DNA of 36,880 bases, taken from the NCBI GenBank assembly GCA_000985875.1, contig CCRI01000031.1, positions 1 to 36,880 of the forward strand, written 5' to 3'. The translations under genes and the position numbers were made by a program. Source of the DNA: Neorhizobium galegae bv. officinalis (GTDB lineage: Bacteria > Pseudomonadota > Alphaproteobacteria > Rhizobiales > Rhizobiaceae). Below the pieces are notes generated by a model that was not told the DNA's origin, searched no databases, and was given only the letters and a program-made list of their open reading frames with translations. Below, in pieces: positions 25,355 through 33,681 of the stretch (positions within the stretch are counted from its first letter, which is position 1; every line of letters begins with the position of its first letter).

Positions 25355-26242
25355 ATGCACATCGTAGTCTGTATCAAGCAGGTGCCGGACTCTAGCCAGA
25401 TCCGCGTCCACCCGGTGACGAATACAATCATGCGCCAAGGCGTGCCAACCATAATTAACCCGTACGACCTCTTTGCACTTGAGGAGGCGCTCAGGTTGCG
25501 CGACCGCTTTGCACTTGAGGAGAAGCGCTGGTTGCGCAACCCCAGTCGTGGAAAGGTAACCGTCGTCACCATGGGGCCGCCGATGGCAGCGCAAGCGCTG
25601 CGCAAAGCGCTTACATATGGGGCAGACCGGGCGGTACTTGTAACAGATCGCCGTTTCGCAGGTTCCGATACGCTAGCAACCTCATTTGCTCTTGCCTGCG
25701 CTATCGCAAAGATCGGCGAACGCTTCGGTCCTCCCGATATTATCTTCACGGGCAAACAAACGATCGACGGCGATACCGCCCAAGTCGGACCGGGAATTGC
25801 CAAGCGCCTGAATATCCAGCAACTGACCTATATCAAAAAGGTCACCCGTATCGATCATTTGCGGCGCTCAGTTGACGTAGAGAGATGTTTGGAGGGCGGG
25901 ACACAGTTTATCGAGAGTAAGATGCCGTGCCTCGTTACCATGGCCGACGGCCTCAACACCATTCGCCGCGGCTCTATCGAGGACTCCTTGCGTGCCGCAC
26001 GTTGTTCAATCCTGACGTGGGGTGTAGCAGATCTCGGCGTTAGGGAAGTGGATAAATTCGGCTTGAAAGGATCGCCGACTGTCGTGAAGCGGGTATTTGC
26101 TCCTACGCCGAGGGCGCAAAAATCCGTGCAACTCGAGACTGCTAGCAAGACCGTAGGTCATGTCGCTGACGAGCTTGTCGCCTGGATATCCAGCCATCAA
26201 CCGAAGTTGGCAGATATGCCATTATCCAAATCAGGTGCGTAA
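25355..26242 (+). CDS. fixA: FixA, electron-transfer flavoprotein beta-type subunit
   Basis: This 295-residue protein begins with the conserved MHIVVCIKQVPDSSQIRVHP and contains TGKQTIDGDTAQVGPGIAKRL and GLKGSPTVVKRVFAP, the ETF-beta and FixA signatures. With FixB, FixC and FixX it bifurcates electrons from NADH to ferredoxin/flavodoxin and quinone for nitrogenase. Between residues 39 and 63 there is a 12-residue in-frame tandem duplication (LFALEEALRLRD then RFALEEKRWLRN) that I do not recall in other FixA proteins. The ATG at 25355 is five codons inside a longer frame and matches family N-termini. Confidence 0.95.
   Translation: MHIVVCIKQVPDSSQIRVHPVTNTIMRQGVPTIINPYDLFALEEALRLRDRFALEEKRWLRNPSRGKVTVVTMGPPMAAQALRKALTYGADRAVLVTDRRFAGSDTLATSFALACAIAKIGERFGPPDIIFTGKQTIDGDTAQVGPGIAKRLNIQQLTYIKKVTRIDHLRRSVDVERCLEGGTQFIESKMPCLVTMADGLNTIRRGSIEDSLRAARCSILTWGVADLGVREVDKFGLKGSPTVVKRVFAPTPRAQKSVQLETASKTVGHVADELVAWISSHQPKLADMPLSKSGA
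25471..25542 (+). repeat. 36-bp imperfect tandem duplication inside fixA
   Basis: Two adjacent 36-bp units (25471-25506 and 25507-25542) share CTTTGCACTTGAGGAG and a GTTGCGC-ACC tail, with a diverged middle. They keep the reading frame and encode two 12-residue copies of an ALEE-containing helix segment. Confidence 0.85.
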
Positions 26243-26258
26243 GCAGAAAGGGCCAATT

Positions 26259-27389
26259 GTGGTCACTCAAGATAAGGGGACGCTGTCTCCCGCTGCCAGC
26301 CGTGGTGGGATGATGATGAAGTTGCCAACACAGTTCCAGGATCATCGGCATGTCTGGGTTTACATTGAACTGGAGGAAAGCCAGGTCAATCCCGTCTCCA
26401 TCGAATTACTCGGCGAAGGCCGCAAACTCGCTGACAAACTAGGTGCTCAACTCGCCGGTGTCGTCATGGGTCCGCCGAAAGGCGGAGGCGGTGGCCCTGC
26501 CCTCGAAGAGGCCTTTGCCTATGGCGCCGATCTTGTCTACCTGGTTGAGTCCCAATTGCTGACCAATTATAGAAACGAGCCCTATACCAAGGCGCTGACA
26601 GACCTCGTCACCATACATAAACCCGAAATTCTACTTCTCGGCGCAACCACGCTTGGCCGCGACCTCGCAGGTTCGGTGGCAACAAGCTTGAAAACGGGCC
26701 TCACTGCCGATTGCACTGAACTGAACATCGATTCCGACGGGTCTCTCGCCGCGACGCGCCCAACCTTCGGCGGTTCGCTATTGTGTACGATCTACACGCT
26801 CAACTCTCGCCCACAGATGGCAACCGTGCGTCCTCGAGTGATGTCAATGCCTGAGCGACAAACCAAGCCAGTCGGGCGTATTATTCGGCATGAGCTTACG
26901 ATGGTCGAGGAGGAGATTGCTACCAAAGTCATCGGTTTCCTCGCCGATAATCGATCCGACCGTCCGGATCTCGCCAAAGCTGACGTCGTGGTTGGATGTG
27001 GACTGGGGATCGGCGCGGCAATCAACCTGAAGCATGTGGGCGCCCTCGCAAGAACAATCGGTGGGGAGATGGGTTGTACACGTCCATTGGTCCAAAAGGG
27101 TTGGGCGTCGTCGTTTAGGCAGATTGGCCAAACGGGTGTGACGATCCGACCGAAACTGTACATAGCCGCCGGAATATCAGGCGCGGTCCAGCACCGTGTC
27201 GGCGCCGAGGGCGCCGATTTGATCATCGCGATTAACAATGATCCGCACGCGCCGATCTTTGATTTCGCCCATGTTGGGGTGGTGGCTGATGCACATCGGC
27301 TTTTGCCGGCACTGACAAAGGCGTTCTCTAGGCTAATGCCCTTCCGAGAGCGTCAACTTTGTGAACTGAGGGTGAAGGCCTATGAGTAG
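26259..27389 (+). CDS. fixB: FixB, electron-transfer flavoprotein alpha-type subunit
   Basis: This protein of about 376 residues has an N-terminal ETF domain (HVWVYIELEESQVNPVSIELLGEGRKLADKLGA) and a C-terminal FAD-binding ETF-alpha domain (GCGLGIGAA, then IAAGISGAVQHRVG and IIAINNDPHAPIF). It is the partner of FixA. The start is uncertain: GTG at 26259, 17 bp after the fixA stop and behind AGAAAGGG, gives the usual length, while the first in-frame ATG downstream (26310) would give 359 residues. The frame is also open upstream inside fixA. Its 3' end overlaps fixC by 8 bases. Confidence 0.94.
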   Translation: MVTQDKGTLSPAASRGGMMMKLPTQFQDHRHVWVYIELEESQVNPVSIELLGEGRKLADKLGAQLAGVVMGPPKGGGGGPALEEAFAYGADLVYLVESQLLTNYRNEPYTKALTDLVTIHKPEILLLGATTLGRDLAGSVATSLKTGLTADCTELNIDSDGSLAATRPTFGGSLLCTIYTLNSRPQMATVRPRVMSMPERQTKPVGRIIRHELTMVEEEIATKVIGFLADNRSDRPDLAKADVVVGCGLGIGAAINLKHVGALARTIGGEMGCTRPLVQKGWASSFRQIGQTGVTIRPKLYIAAGISGAVQHRVGAEGADLIIAINNDPHAPIFDFAHVGVVADAHRLLPALTKAFSRLMPFRERQLCELRVKAYE

Positions 27390-28689
27390 GGAGCGTTTTG
27401 ATGCCATCGTCGTAGGAGCCGGCATGTCCGGTAACGCGGCTGCTTACACAATGGCTAGCCGGGGTTTGAAGGTGCTACAGTTGGAGCGAGGAGAGTATCC
27501 AGGTTCCAAGAACGTCCAAGGGGCCATATTGTACGCCAACATGCTGGAGGGGATCGTTCCGAATTTTCGCGATGACGCGCCTCTTGAACGACATCTGGTC
27601 GAGCAGCGACTGTGGATTATGGACGACACCTCGCACAGTGGGATGCACTATCGGTCACATGACTTCAATGAGCAAAGAGCAAACCGCTACACCATCGTCC
27701 GCGTTCAGTTCGACAAGTGGTTCGCGGGCAAAGTGCGTGAGGCCGGCGGAACAATCCTATGTGAGACAACAGCAACGAAACTTGCTCGCGATGGCAGTGG
27801 CAACGTCATCGGCGTCCACACTGATAGGGCGGGGCGGCCAATTCTTGCGGATGTCGTGGTTCTCGCTGAAGGCGTGAATGGGGTGCTTGGAACGCGGATG
27901 GGTTTGCGCGACGTGCCGAAGTCGCAAAACGTGGCTCTTGCCGTCAAGGAAATGCACTTCTTGCCGGAGCACGTGATCGCGGAGCGCTTCGGGCTGACGG
28001 GAGACCAGGGCTGCGTCATCGAAGCACTTGGAACAATCTCGCGGGGCGTGGCCGGCCTAGGCTTCCTTTATACGAATCGAGATTCAGTCTCCCTGGGAAT
28101 CGGTTGCCTCGTCTCCGGGTTGGCTGAAAGTATGGAAAGTCCCCACACCCTTCTCAACGGCTTCAAGTGCCATCCTTCCATCAAGCCGCTGCTGGCAGGT
28201 TCAGAAGTAAAGGAATATGCCGCCCATCTCATTCCGGAGGGAGGATTCAGAGCAATCCCCGAGCTGCATGGTGAAGGCTGGGTTGTTGTAGGCGATGCGG
28301 CACAGCTGAACAACGCGGTCCATAGGGAGGGCTCAAACCTGGCCATGACGTCTGGCCAAATCGCGGGGGAGGCAATTTGTACAATAAAGAACCAAGGGAG
28401 GCCTATGACTAAGGATAATCTTTCCTTGTATAAGAGTATGTTGGACAAGTCATTTGTTATGAGAGATCTAATCAAGCACAAAGATGTGCCCGCCCTCTTG
28501 CATACCAATAGCCAAAGTTTGTTTTCAACCTATCCAAAGCTGATATCGCAGGCAGCGCAGGGCTTTGTTCGAGTTGACGGTTCGACAAAAATTGAAAAAG
28601 AAAAGGCAGCGATCGACGCCTTCATCAAGGCGCGGTCCCGTTGGGGCCTTGTAAGCGACGCCGTCCGCATCGCCCGTGCCTGGCGCTGA
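27382..28689 (+). CDS. fixC: FixC, ETF-quinone oxidoreductase-like flavoprotein
   Basis: This 435-residue protein has an N-terminal FAD dinucleotide-binding motif (AIVVGAGMSGNAAAYTMASRG), the LERGEYPGSKNVQGA segment typical of ETF-QO/FixC, and a second FAD contact GWVVVGDAAQLNN. It takes electrons from FixAB to quinone at the membrane. It overlaps the fixB stop (ATGAGTAG), which implies translational coupling, and is followed 12 bp later by fixX. Confidence 0.97.
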   Translation: MSRERFDAIVVGAGMSGNAAAYTMASRGLKVLQLERGEYPGSKNVQGAILYANMLEGIVPNFRDDAPLERHLVEQRLWIMDDTSHSGMHYRSHDFNEQRANRYTIVRVQFDKWFAGKVREAGGTILCETTATKLARDGSGNVIGVHTDRAGRPILADVVVLAEGVNGVLGTRMGLRDVPKSQNVALAVKEMHFLPEHVIAERFGLTGDQGCVIEALGTISRGVAGLGFLYTNRDSVSLGIGCLVSGLAESMESPHTLLNGFKCHPSIKPLLAGSEVKEYAAHLIPEGGFRAIPELHGEGWVVVGDAAQLNNAVHREGSNLAMTSGQIAGEAICTIKNQGRPMTKDNLSLYKSMLDKSFVMRDLIKHKDVPALLHTNSQSLFSTYPKLISQAAQGFVRVDGSTKIEKEKAAIDAFIKARSRWGLVSDAVRIARAWR

Positions 28690-28701
28690 AGGAGAGTTGA
28701 A

Positions 28702-28998
28702 ATGAGCGAAAGCAGCTTCGAGCCCATCGAGGAAAAGCTCTATCGGAACCGCTATCTCGTCGATGCCGGCCGGCCGCACATAAGAGTGCGCAGGCACCTC
28801 TCTCCAAGCGCTAGTCTGCGTGCCTTGACTAAGATCTGTCCAGCGAACTGCTACAGTTTTGACGACGCAGGGCAGGTTAAAGTTGTTACAGACGGCTGCT
28901 TGGAATGCGGCACATGCAGAGTGTTATGCGAAGCCAGCGGTGAGATCGACTGGAATTACCCCAGGGGAGGGTTTGGGATCCTTTTCAAGTTCGGATGA
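28702..28998 (+). CDS. fixX: FixX, ferredoxin-like protein of the FixABCX complex
   Basis: This 98-residue iron-sulfur protein has ICPANCYSFDDAG and DGCLECGTCRVLCEASGEIDW, giving the CX2CX2CX3C-type cluster site and the C-terminal W-x-Y-P-R-GG-F-G-I tail of FixX and ETF-QO. It completes the electron-bifurcating complex. An AAGGAGAG ribosome site precedes the ATG. Confidence 0.97.
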   Translation: MSESSFEPIEEKLYRNRYLVDAGRPHIRVRRHLSPSASLRALTKICPANCYSFDDAGQVKVVTDGCLECGTCRVLCEASGEIDWNYPRGGFGILFKFG

Positions 28999-29020
28999 GG
29001 TCTAGCGAAAAATTCGACCT
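28998..29020 (+). terminator. possible hairpin after fixX
   Basis: AGGTC at the fixX stop and GACCT at 29016-29020 can pair, with inner pairing within TAGCGAAAAATTC, and are followed by TTCT. It is a weak stem and at best a partial terminator between fixX and nifA. Confidence 0.3.
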
Positions 29021-29155
29021 TTCTAAACCGTAATTTGCAGTACCTGTGGATGCGATTATAATTCACCGGAGACGTGAGCAAAGCAATCCACGTTTAAGCG
29101 CAACCGAATTCCGGGCGCACAAAATCGCAATTACCTTTATTTCACGGAGCAGGAC

Positions 29156-30781
29156 TTGACCGAATCCCCGGGAAAGAACGAGTTCGGCCGGGATAAGCGG
29201 CTGATCGGAATCTATCGAATTTCTAACGAGTTGGTGGCATCCACTCGTTTGGAGGTTAGACTTGACAGTGTGCTGGATATTATGTGTTCCGTTCTCCCGT
29301 GTCGGGAGAGCGCTATACAGATCCCCGCCACCAACGGAGAGGTAGGAATATCCGCAAGTTCGAAGGCTGGTCGCGGTATACCATCCATAACTTCACGGTT
29401 TGTGGCTCCGCCAACGGTTAAAAGGATTATTGATACCGGTCGGCCGTCAGTCGTGGAGGCTAAGGAAAAGGCGAGGCTATTCAAAACCTCGCTCCTACAA
29501 TCCCCCGACAGCGCCACCACCTTTATCGGCGTCCCAGTTAAAATCGAGAACAAGGTCATTGCAGCGCTGTGGGTTGATCTGGTCAACGACGGGCTAATAA
29601 GCTATAATTACCAAGAGGAATTGGCGTTCCTAACAGCAGTCGCCAATGTGGTGGGGACACTCCACCGGCTCCGATCCGGGGTCAGCAGCATCGAGCGGAC
29701 AACTGCTGAGAATCAGAAAGCGGGGGGAGAGAGAGTATATGCCTCTCCCACGCATCAGAAACTTGACTGGATCGTTGGAGAAAGCGTGGCGCTAAGGGAG
29801 GTCCTTGAGACCGTCAGAAAAATTGCGCCTACCAATTCGGCGGTGTTGCTGAGGGGTGAGAGCGGTACCGGCAAAGAGGTATTCGCAAAAGCGATCCACG
29901 CGCTGTCGCCGCGTCACAAGAAACCGTTCGTGGCAGTGAATTGCGCCGCCTTGTCGACTGGTCTTCTAGAGTCGGAGCTATTCGGACACGAAAAAGGTGC
30001 CTTCACCGGAGCTGTGTCCGAGCGGGCAGGCCGTTTCGAATTAGCCGACGGCGGGACCTTGCTGCTAGATGAGATTGGTGAAACAGGGCTCGATTTTCAG
30101 TCAAAACTATTGCGGGTATTGCAGGAAGGTGAATTCGAGAGGATGGGCGGAGTAAAGACGCGAAAGGTCAACGTTCGCCTGATATGCGCCACCAACAAAA
30201 ACCTTGAGACAGCTGTGATGAACGGCGACTTCAGATCCGACCTCTATTACCGGATTAATGTGGTATCTATTGCCCTGCCGCCGCTTCGGGACCGCTCCGG
30301 CGATATCACCAGCCTGGCGAATCATTTTCTTGAGAAGTTCAACAAGGAGAACGATAACAACCGAAAATTTAATCCGGATGCACTCGATCTGTTGTCGAAA
30401 TGCGCCTTCCCGGGCAACGTGCGAGAACTGGAAAACTGCGTTCGACGTACGGCGACCCTTGCAATGGAAAACAAGATCATGCCATCGGATTTCGCTTGTG
30501 CAAAGGATCAATGTTTTTCCAGCCGACTTTGGAAAGGTGTGGCCCCTCCGAGCCACTTTGATATCACCGATCCTCCTCATGGCAGATTGATGTCCACTTC
30601 TGACCGAGCCGCATTTAAAGCACCGCTAGAAAAAAATCGTATCGTTGAATCTGAGCTGCTGATGACAGCATTGAAAACGGCAGGTGGCAATCAGGCGAAG
30701 GCGGCTCGGATACTCGGTAAAACAGCCAGGCAGATATCTTATGCCGTCCGCCAGCACGGTGTAAAGTTGAATGAATTGTGA
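29156..30781 (+). CDS. nifA: NifA, oxygen-sensitive sigma-54 activator of nif and fix genes
   Basis: This 541-residue protein has a GAF domain (about 25-165), a sigma-54 AAA+ domain with Walker A GESGTGKE (234-241) and GAFTGA (281-286), and a C-terminal helix-turn-helix (about 505-540: GGNQAKAARILGKTARQISYAV). The interdomain cysteines follow C-X11-C-X19-C-X4-C (KCAFPGNVRELENC, then FACAKDQC), the signature of oxygen- and metal-sensitive rhizobial NifA. The frame opens with TTG at 29156 behind ACGGAGCAGGAC; no ATG occurs before codon 43, inside the GAF domain, so TTG is the best start. It should activate the nifH promoter seen upstream. Confidence 0.96.
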   Translation: MTESPGKNEFGRDKRLIGIYRISNELVASTRLEVRLDSVLDIMCSVLPCRESAIQIPATNGEVGISASSKAGRGIPSITSRFVAPPTVKRIIDTGRPSVVEAKEKARLFKTSLLQSPDSATTFIGVPVKIENKVIAALWVDLVNDGLISYNYQEELAFLTAVANVVGTLHRLRSGVSSIERTTAENQKAGGERVYASPTHQKLDWIVGESVALREVLETVRKIAPTNSAVLLRGESGTGKEVFAKAIHALSPRHKKPFVAVNCAALSTGLLESELFGHEKGAFTGAVSERAGRFELADGGTLLLDEIGETGLDFQSKLLRVLQEGEFERMGGVKTRKVNVRLICATNKNLETAVMNGDFRSDLYYRINVVSIALPPLRDRSGDITSLANHFLEKFNKENDNNRKFNPDALDLLSKCAFPGNVRELENCVRRTATLAMENKIMPSDFACAKDQCFSSRLWKGVAPPSHFDITDPPHGRLMSTSDRAAFKAPLEKNRIVESELLMTALKTAGGNQAKAARILGKTARQISYAVRQHGVKLNEL

Positions 30782-30878
30782 CGGAATTGCCTGAAGGGTG
30801 TCGGCGCCCGTTTAGTCTCCCAAGCCATTTCCCGCTAGCATTGATCCTTCATCCTCTTTGTCCCTCCTCAGCAAAAAC

Positions 30879-30894
30879 TCACCCTAAAGGGTGA
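30879..30894. promoter_or_regulatory. palindrome TCACCCT-AA-AGGGTGA between nifA and the thioredoxin-like gene
   Basis: TCACCCTAAAGGGTGA has perfect 7-bp arms around AA. The 2-base centre is too tight for an RNA hairpin loop, and no U-run follows, so an operator for a dimeric DNA-binding protein fits better than a terminator. It lies 98 bp after nifA and 54 bp before the thioredoxin-like ATG. Confidence 0.4.
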
Positions 30895-30947
30895 TCGTAT
30901 AGCACCCGATTTTTGCGCCTGCAGATACGTGGCGAAAGGACAGTTAT

Positions 30948-31280
30948 ATGACAATCGGTAAGGCCAGGAACGCAGATGACTTGGCAGATGGCGTTCTCAA
31001 TTCTCCCAACACTGTGCTTGTGTTGTTCACTTCTCTCAAGTGTCGCTTGACGAGCGTAGTTGCCCGTCTAATCGAACCCATATCGGAGGAATTTGCCGAT
31101 AAGATGACGGTCGTCGCACTGGACATTGACGAAAATCCAGAACTGGCAAATCGTTTCCGGGTATGCGACGCCGATGTTCGCCATCTTCAATGAAGGCAAA
31201 GTCGTCGGTATCAGCTGCCGCGCTTGTGCCCGCGTCCTCTTAAAAGACGTGTCTAAAATAAAACGCATCATCCTCTCGGG
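30948..31280 (+). pseudogene. thioredoxin-like gene, frameshifted and with degenerate active site
   Basis: The first frame (from ATG 30948) reads like thioredoxin through NTVLVLFTSLKC, EPISEEFADKMTVVALDIDENPEL and ANRFRV. The rest of the fold (YATPMFAIFNEGKVVGISCRA) continues in another frame. A single-base loss near 31163 explains the break, and the first frame stops at 31193. The active-site CGPC is replaced by KCRLTS, so the second cysteine is missing even before the frameshift. Homology fades near 31280; the second frame stays open to 31401, across the nifB start. The gene is broken unless frameshifting occurs. Confidence 0.7.
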
Positions 31281-31384
31281 GAACCGTGCGTCTTCGAGCT
31301 CAGGTTGTTCCCACAATCCAAATGGCCCGTCGCCCAAGCAGGATCGCGTTTACCTTCAGCTATTGTGGGCCTGTCAACGGAGAA

Positions 31385-32908
31385 ATGATGACACCAGCTA
31401 AAATGAATGAAGGGCCTAACAAGACCGTCTACACGCCCGCCTGCGTAAACTTATATGCTGGTGCTTCTGGACAATCCCATACCTATGGGCGCTCGGCACC
31501 AGATGGTGCAGATCCGGCGGTTTGGAAACGAGTGGACGATCATCCCTGCTTCTCAGAAGACGCGCATTCCTATTTTGCTCGAATGCACGTTGCGGTTGCT
31601 CCGGCATGCAACATCCAATGCAACTACTGCAACCGAAAATATGACTGCGCTAACGAAAGCCGACCTGGCGTTACCTCTGAAAGGTTAAACCCTGACCAGG
31701 CTCTGCGAAAGGTAATGACAGTAGCCAGCGCATTGCCGCAGCTCTCTGTCCTTGGTATCGCCGGGCCTGGCGACGCTTGTTATGATTGGAACAGGACAAA
31801 AACAACATTGGAACTGGTCGCGAAGGAAATCCCCGACATCAAGTTTTGCGTGTCGACCAATGGACTTGCGCTGCCTGACCATGTCGAAGAGCTCGCTGAG
31901 TTGAATGTTGATCACGTGACCATTACGATCAACATGGTCGATCCAAATGTCGGTGCGAAGATTTACCCATGGATATTTTTCAAGGATCGCCGCCTCACGG
32001 GTATTGAAGCTGCCAGTACGCTTCACGAGCGTCAGATGCTGGGCTTGGAGATGCTGACTGAGCGAGGCATCCTCACTAAAATCAATTCAATACTAATTCC
32101 GGGGGTCAACGACGAGCATTTGATCGAAGTGAACAGATCAGTCAGAGATCGTGGGGCATTCATCCACAACGTAACGCCCCTTATTTCAGATCACTCTCAC
32201 GGAACTTATTATGGACTCACTGGCCAGCGTGGGCCAACCGCTCTCGAACTAAGCCTACTCCAGGATCGGATAAAGGGTCGAGGGACGCTTATGCGGCACT
32301 GCCGGCAATGTCGCGCAGATGCGGTCGGCCTGCTCGGCGTTGATCTCGCTCGGGAATTTACGACCGGTGAGCTCCCCCTTGCGCCGGCCTATGATCCGGC
32401 AAAGCGCCTTGCCTACCGCGAGTTCGTTGAACGTGCGCGCTGTGAACGTCTGGCGTCTAGAAAAGAAGCACTCAAAGTTGTCAGATCCGTTGTGTCCGAT
32501 CGATCGCTTCTTGTTGCGGTGACGACCAAGGGCGGTGGCCGCATAAACGAGCACTTCGGCCACGGAAGCGAATTCCAGATTTACGAAGTCTCGCCGTCGG
32601 GGATTAGCCGAGCAGGCCATCGCAAGGTCGAGCAATTCTGTCTCGGCGGCTGGTGTGACAACGCTGCCTTCAACAGCACGGTTGTTGCGCTAAATGGCGT
32701 AGACCTATTGCTGTGCGCCAAGATCGGAGACACCCCAAAGAAGAGGTTGGCGGACGCTGGTGTGCGAGCGACAGAGGCTTATGCCTATGACTATATCGAA
32801 GCCGCAATCGGCGCGTTCTACGCCGCCGAATTTGAGAATAAAACGGCGGTAGCGAAATCCCATCTTGCCAATATGACCAGGAGCTTAAAGTGGCCTTCAA
32901 GATCGTAA
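31385..32908 (+). CDS. nifB: NifB, radical SAM enzyme of FeMo-cofactor core synthesis
   Basis: This 507-residue protein has radical SAM ligands Cys75, Cys79 and Cys82 in VAPACNIQCNYCNRKYDC, the SAM-binding GIAGPGDA region, and a C-terminal NifX-like domain (LLVAVTTKGGGRINEHFGHGSEFQIYEV). It makes NifB-co, the 8Fe-9S-C precursor. I chose the ATG at 31385 because CAACGGAGAA lies just upstream; ATGs at 31388 and 31403 are alternatives, and an in-frame start at 31286 is less likely. It overlaps fdxN by 19 bases. Confidence 0.97.
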   Translation: MMTPAKMNEGPNKTVYTPACVNLYAGASGQSHTYGRSAPDGADPAVWKRVDDHPCFSEDAHSYFARMHVAVAPACNIQCNYCNRKYDCANESRPGVTSERLNPDQALRKVMTVASALPQLSVLGIAGPGDACYDWNRTKTTLELVAKEIPDIKFCVSTNGLALPDHVEELAELNVDHVTITINMVDPNVGAKIYPWIFFKDRRLTGIEAASTLHERQMLGLEMLTERGILTKINSILIPGVNDEHLIEVNRSVRDRGAFIHNVTPLISDHSHGTYYGLTGQRGPTALELSLLQDRIKGRGTLMRHCRQCRADAVGLLGVDLAREFTTGELPLAPAYDPAKRLAYREFVERARCERLASRKEALKVVRSVVSDRSLLVAVTTKGGGRINEHFGHGSEFQIYEVSPSGISRAGHRKVEQFCLGGWCDNAAFNSTVVALNGVDLLLCAKIGDTPKKRLADAGVRATEAYAYDYIEAAIGAFYAAEFENKTAVAKSHLANMTRSLKWPSRS

Positions 32909-33081
32909 CATCCCAATGCAGCCAATGCGGCGCCTGTGAATTTGTGTGCCCCTCAGGGGCAGTCGCCTTGAAGGGCGAACACTACGTCATCGATCCGCGA
33001 AAATGCACCGAGTGCGAAGGGTTCGGAACTCAGCAATGTGCCGCAGCGTGCCCAATGGAGAAGACGTGTGTCCCCGCCTAA
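32890..33081 (+). CDS. fdxN: FdxN, 2[4Fe-4S] ferredoxin linked to nifB
   Basis: This 63-residue ferredoxin has one CX2CX2CX3C motif (QCSQCGACEFVCPSGAV) and a second with the longer spacing typical of FdxN (KCTECEGFGTQQCAAACPMEKTC). It likely supplies electrons to NifB or nitrogenase. It begins with GTG at 32890, overlapping the end of nifB, which suggests translational coupling. It is followed by a 285-bp spacer. Confidence 0.93.
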   Translation: MAFKIVTSQCSQCGACEFVCPSGAVALKGEHYVIDPRKCTECEGFGTQQCAAACPMEKTCVPA

Positions 33082-33366
33082 CCGCTACGTAACGATTACT
33101 GCAGCTATCGGCTGCCAAGGGTGCTTTCTGTGTGCTGGAGGATATTCCGAGGCGGCTGCAAGCGGGACATGAGATAATTAGCACCCGCCGATCGTCTGAA
33201 GAAGCAGTAGGGGTCTCTGCACGTATCGCCAACGCTCGGTACAAACGAAGGACATCCCTCTCTCTTCGCAGCAGATGACTTGGTAGCGATGCCGTGTGCA
33301 TGTGCATTTGGTATGCAGCCACTGCCTTCACGAAGAACATTCTGTCTCAAGGAAGGAGTCAGCCAG

Positions 33367-33603
33367 ATGAAAGTGACGATTCGCCGAACTTGCAACAGGC
33401 TCTCGGCTTATATGCCAAAGCTTGATCTCGAGGAACCGATACTCACGATGGAGAGTGAAAAAATGTGGGGCGGTATCGTGTTGCTAGCTAGTGGGATGCG
33501 ACTAGCCCTTCCCGACCTTCCGCAAGACACGCGCCTCCCGGTTACAGTCGAGGCTCCAAGGTACCGGATGGAGGAGCAGAGCGTGTTCCAGCAGCGAACG
33601 TAA
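33367..33603 (+). CDS. nifT: NifT/FixU family small protein
   Basis: This 78-residue protein has MKVTIRRTCNRLSAYMPKLD, LEEPILTME, WGGIVLLASGMRLALPDLPQDTRLPVTVEA, matching the NifT/FixU family (also named fixU). Its function is unclear; mutants often fix nitrogen normally. A strong AAGGAAGGAG lies 8 bp before the ATG at 33367. nifZ, which often precedes nifT, was not recognised in the 285 bp upstream. Confidence 0.92.
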   Translation: MKVTIRRTCNRLSAYMPKLDLEEPILTMESEKMWGGIVLLASGMRLALPDLPQDTRLPVTVEAPRYRMEEQSVFQQRT

Positions 33604-33681
33604 ATGCAACCCGTTGAGGTTCCCGAATACCGTTACAGGGTCCTCAACGGAAGAGGCTCCGGGAGCCGTGTAGCAGGATAG
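33604..33681 (+). other. possible 25-residue ORF directly after nifT
   Basis: ATG at 33604 follows the nifT stop without a gap (TAAATG) and opens 25 codons starting MQPVEVPEYRYRVLNGRGSG. It resembles the start of a longer translationally coupled gene cut short by the TAG at 33679-33681. I cannot name a family. Confidence 0.25.

Noticed and set aside
30901..30919. AGCACCCGATTTTTGC before the thioredoxin-like gene as a -24/-12 promoter
   Set aside because: The spacing between the -24-like and -12-like parts is too long and the -24 GG is missing.
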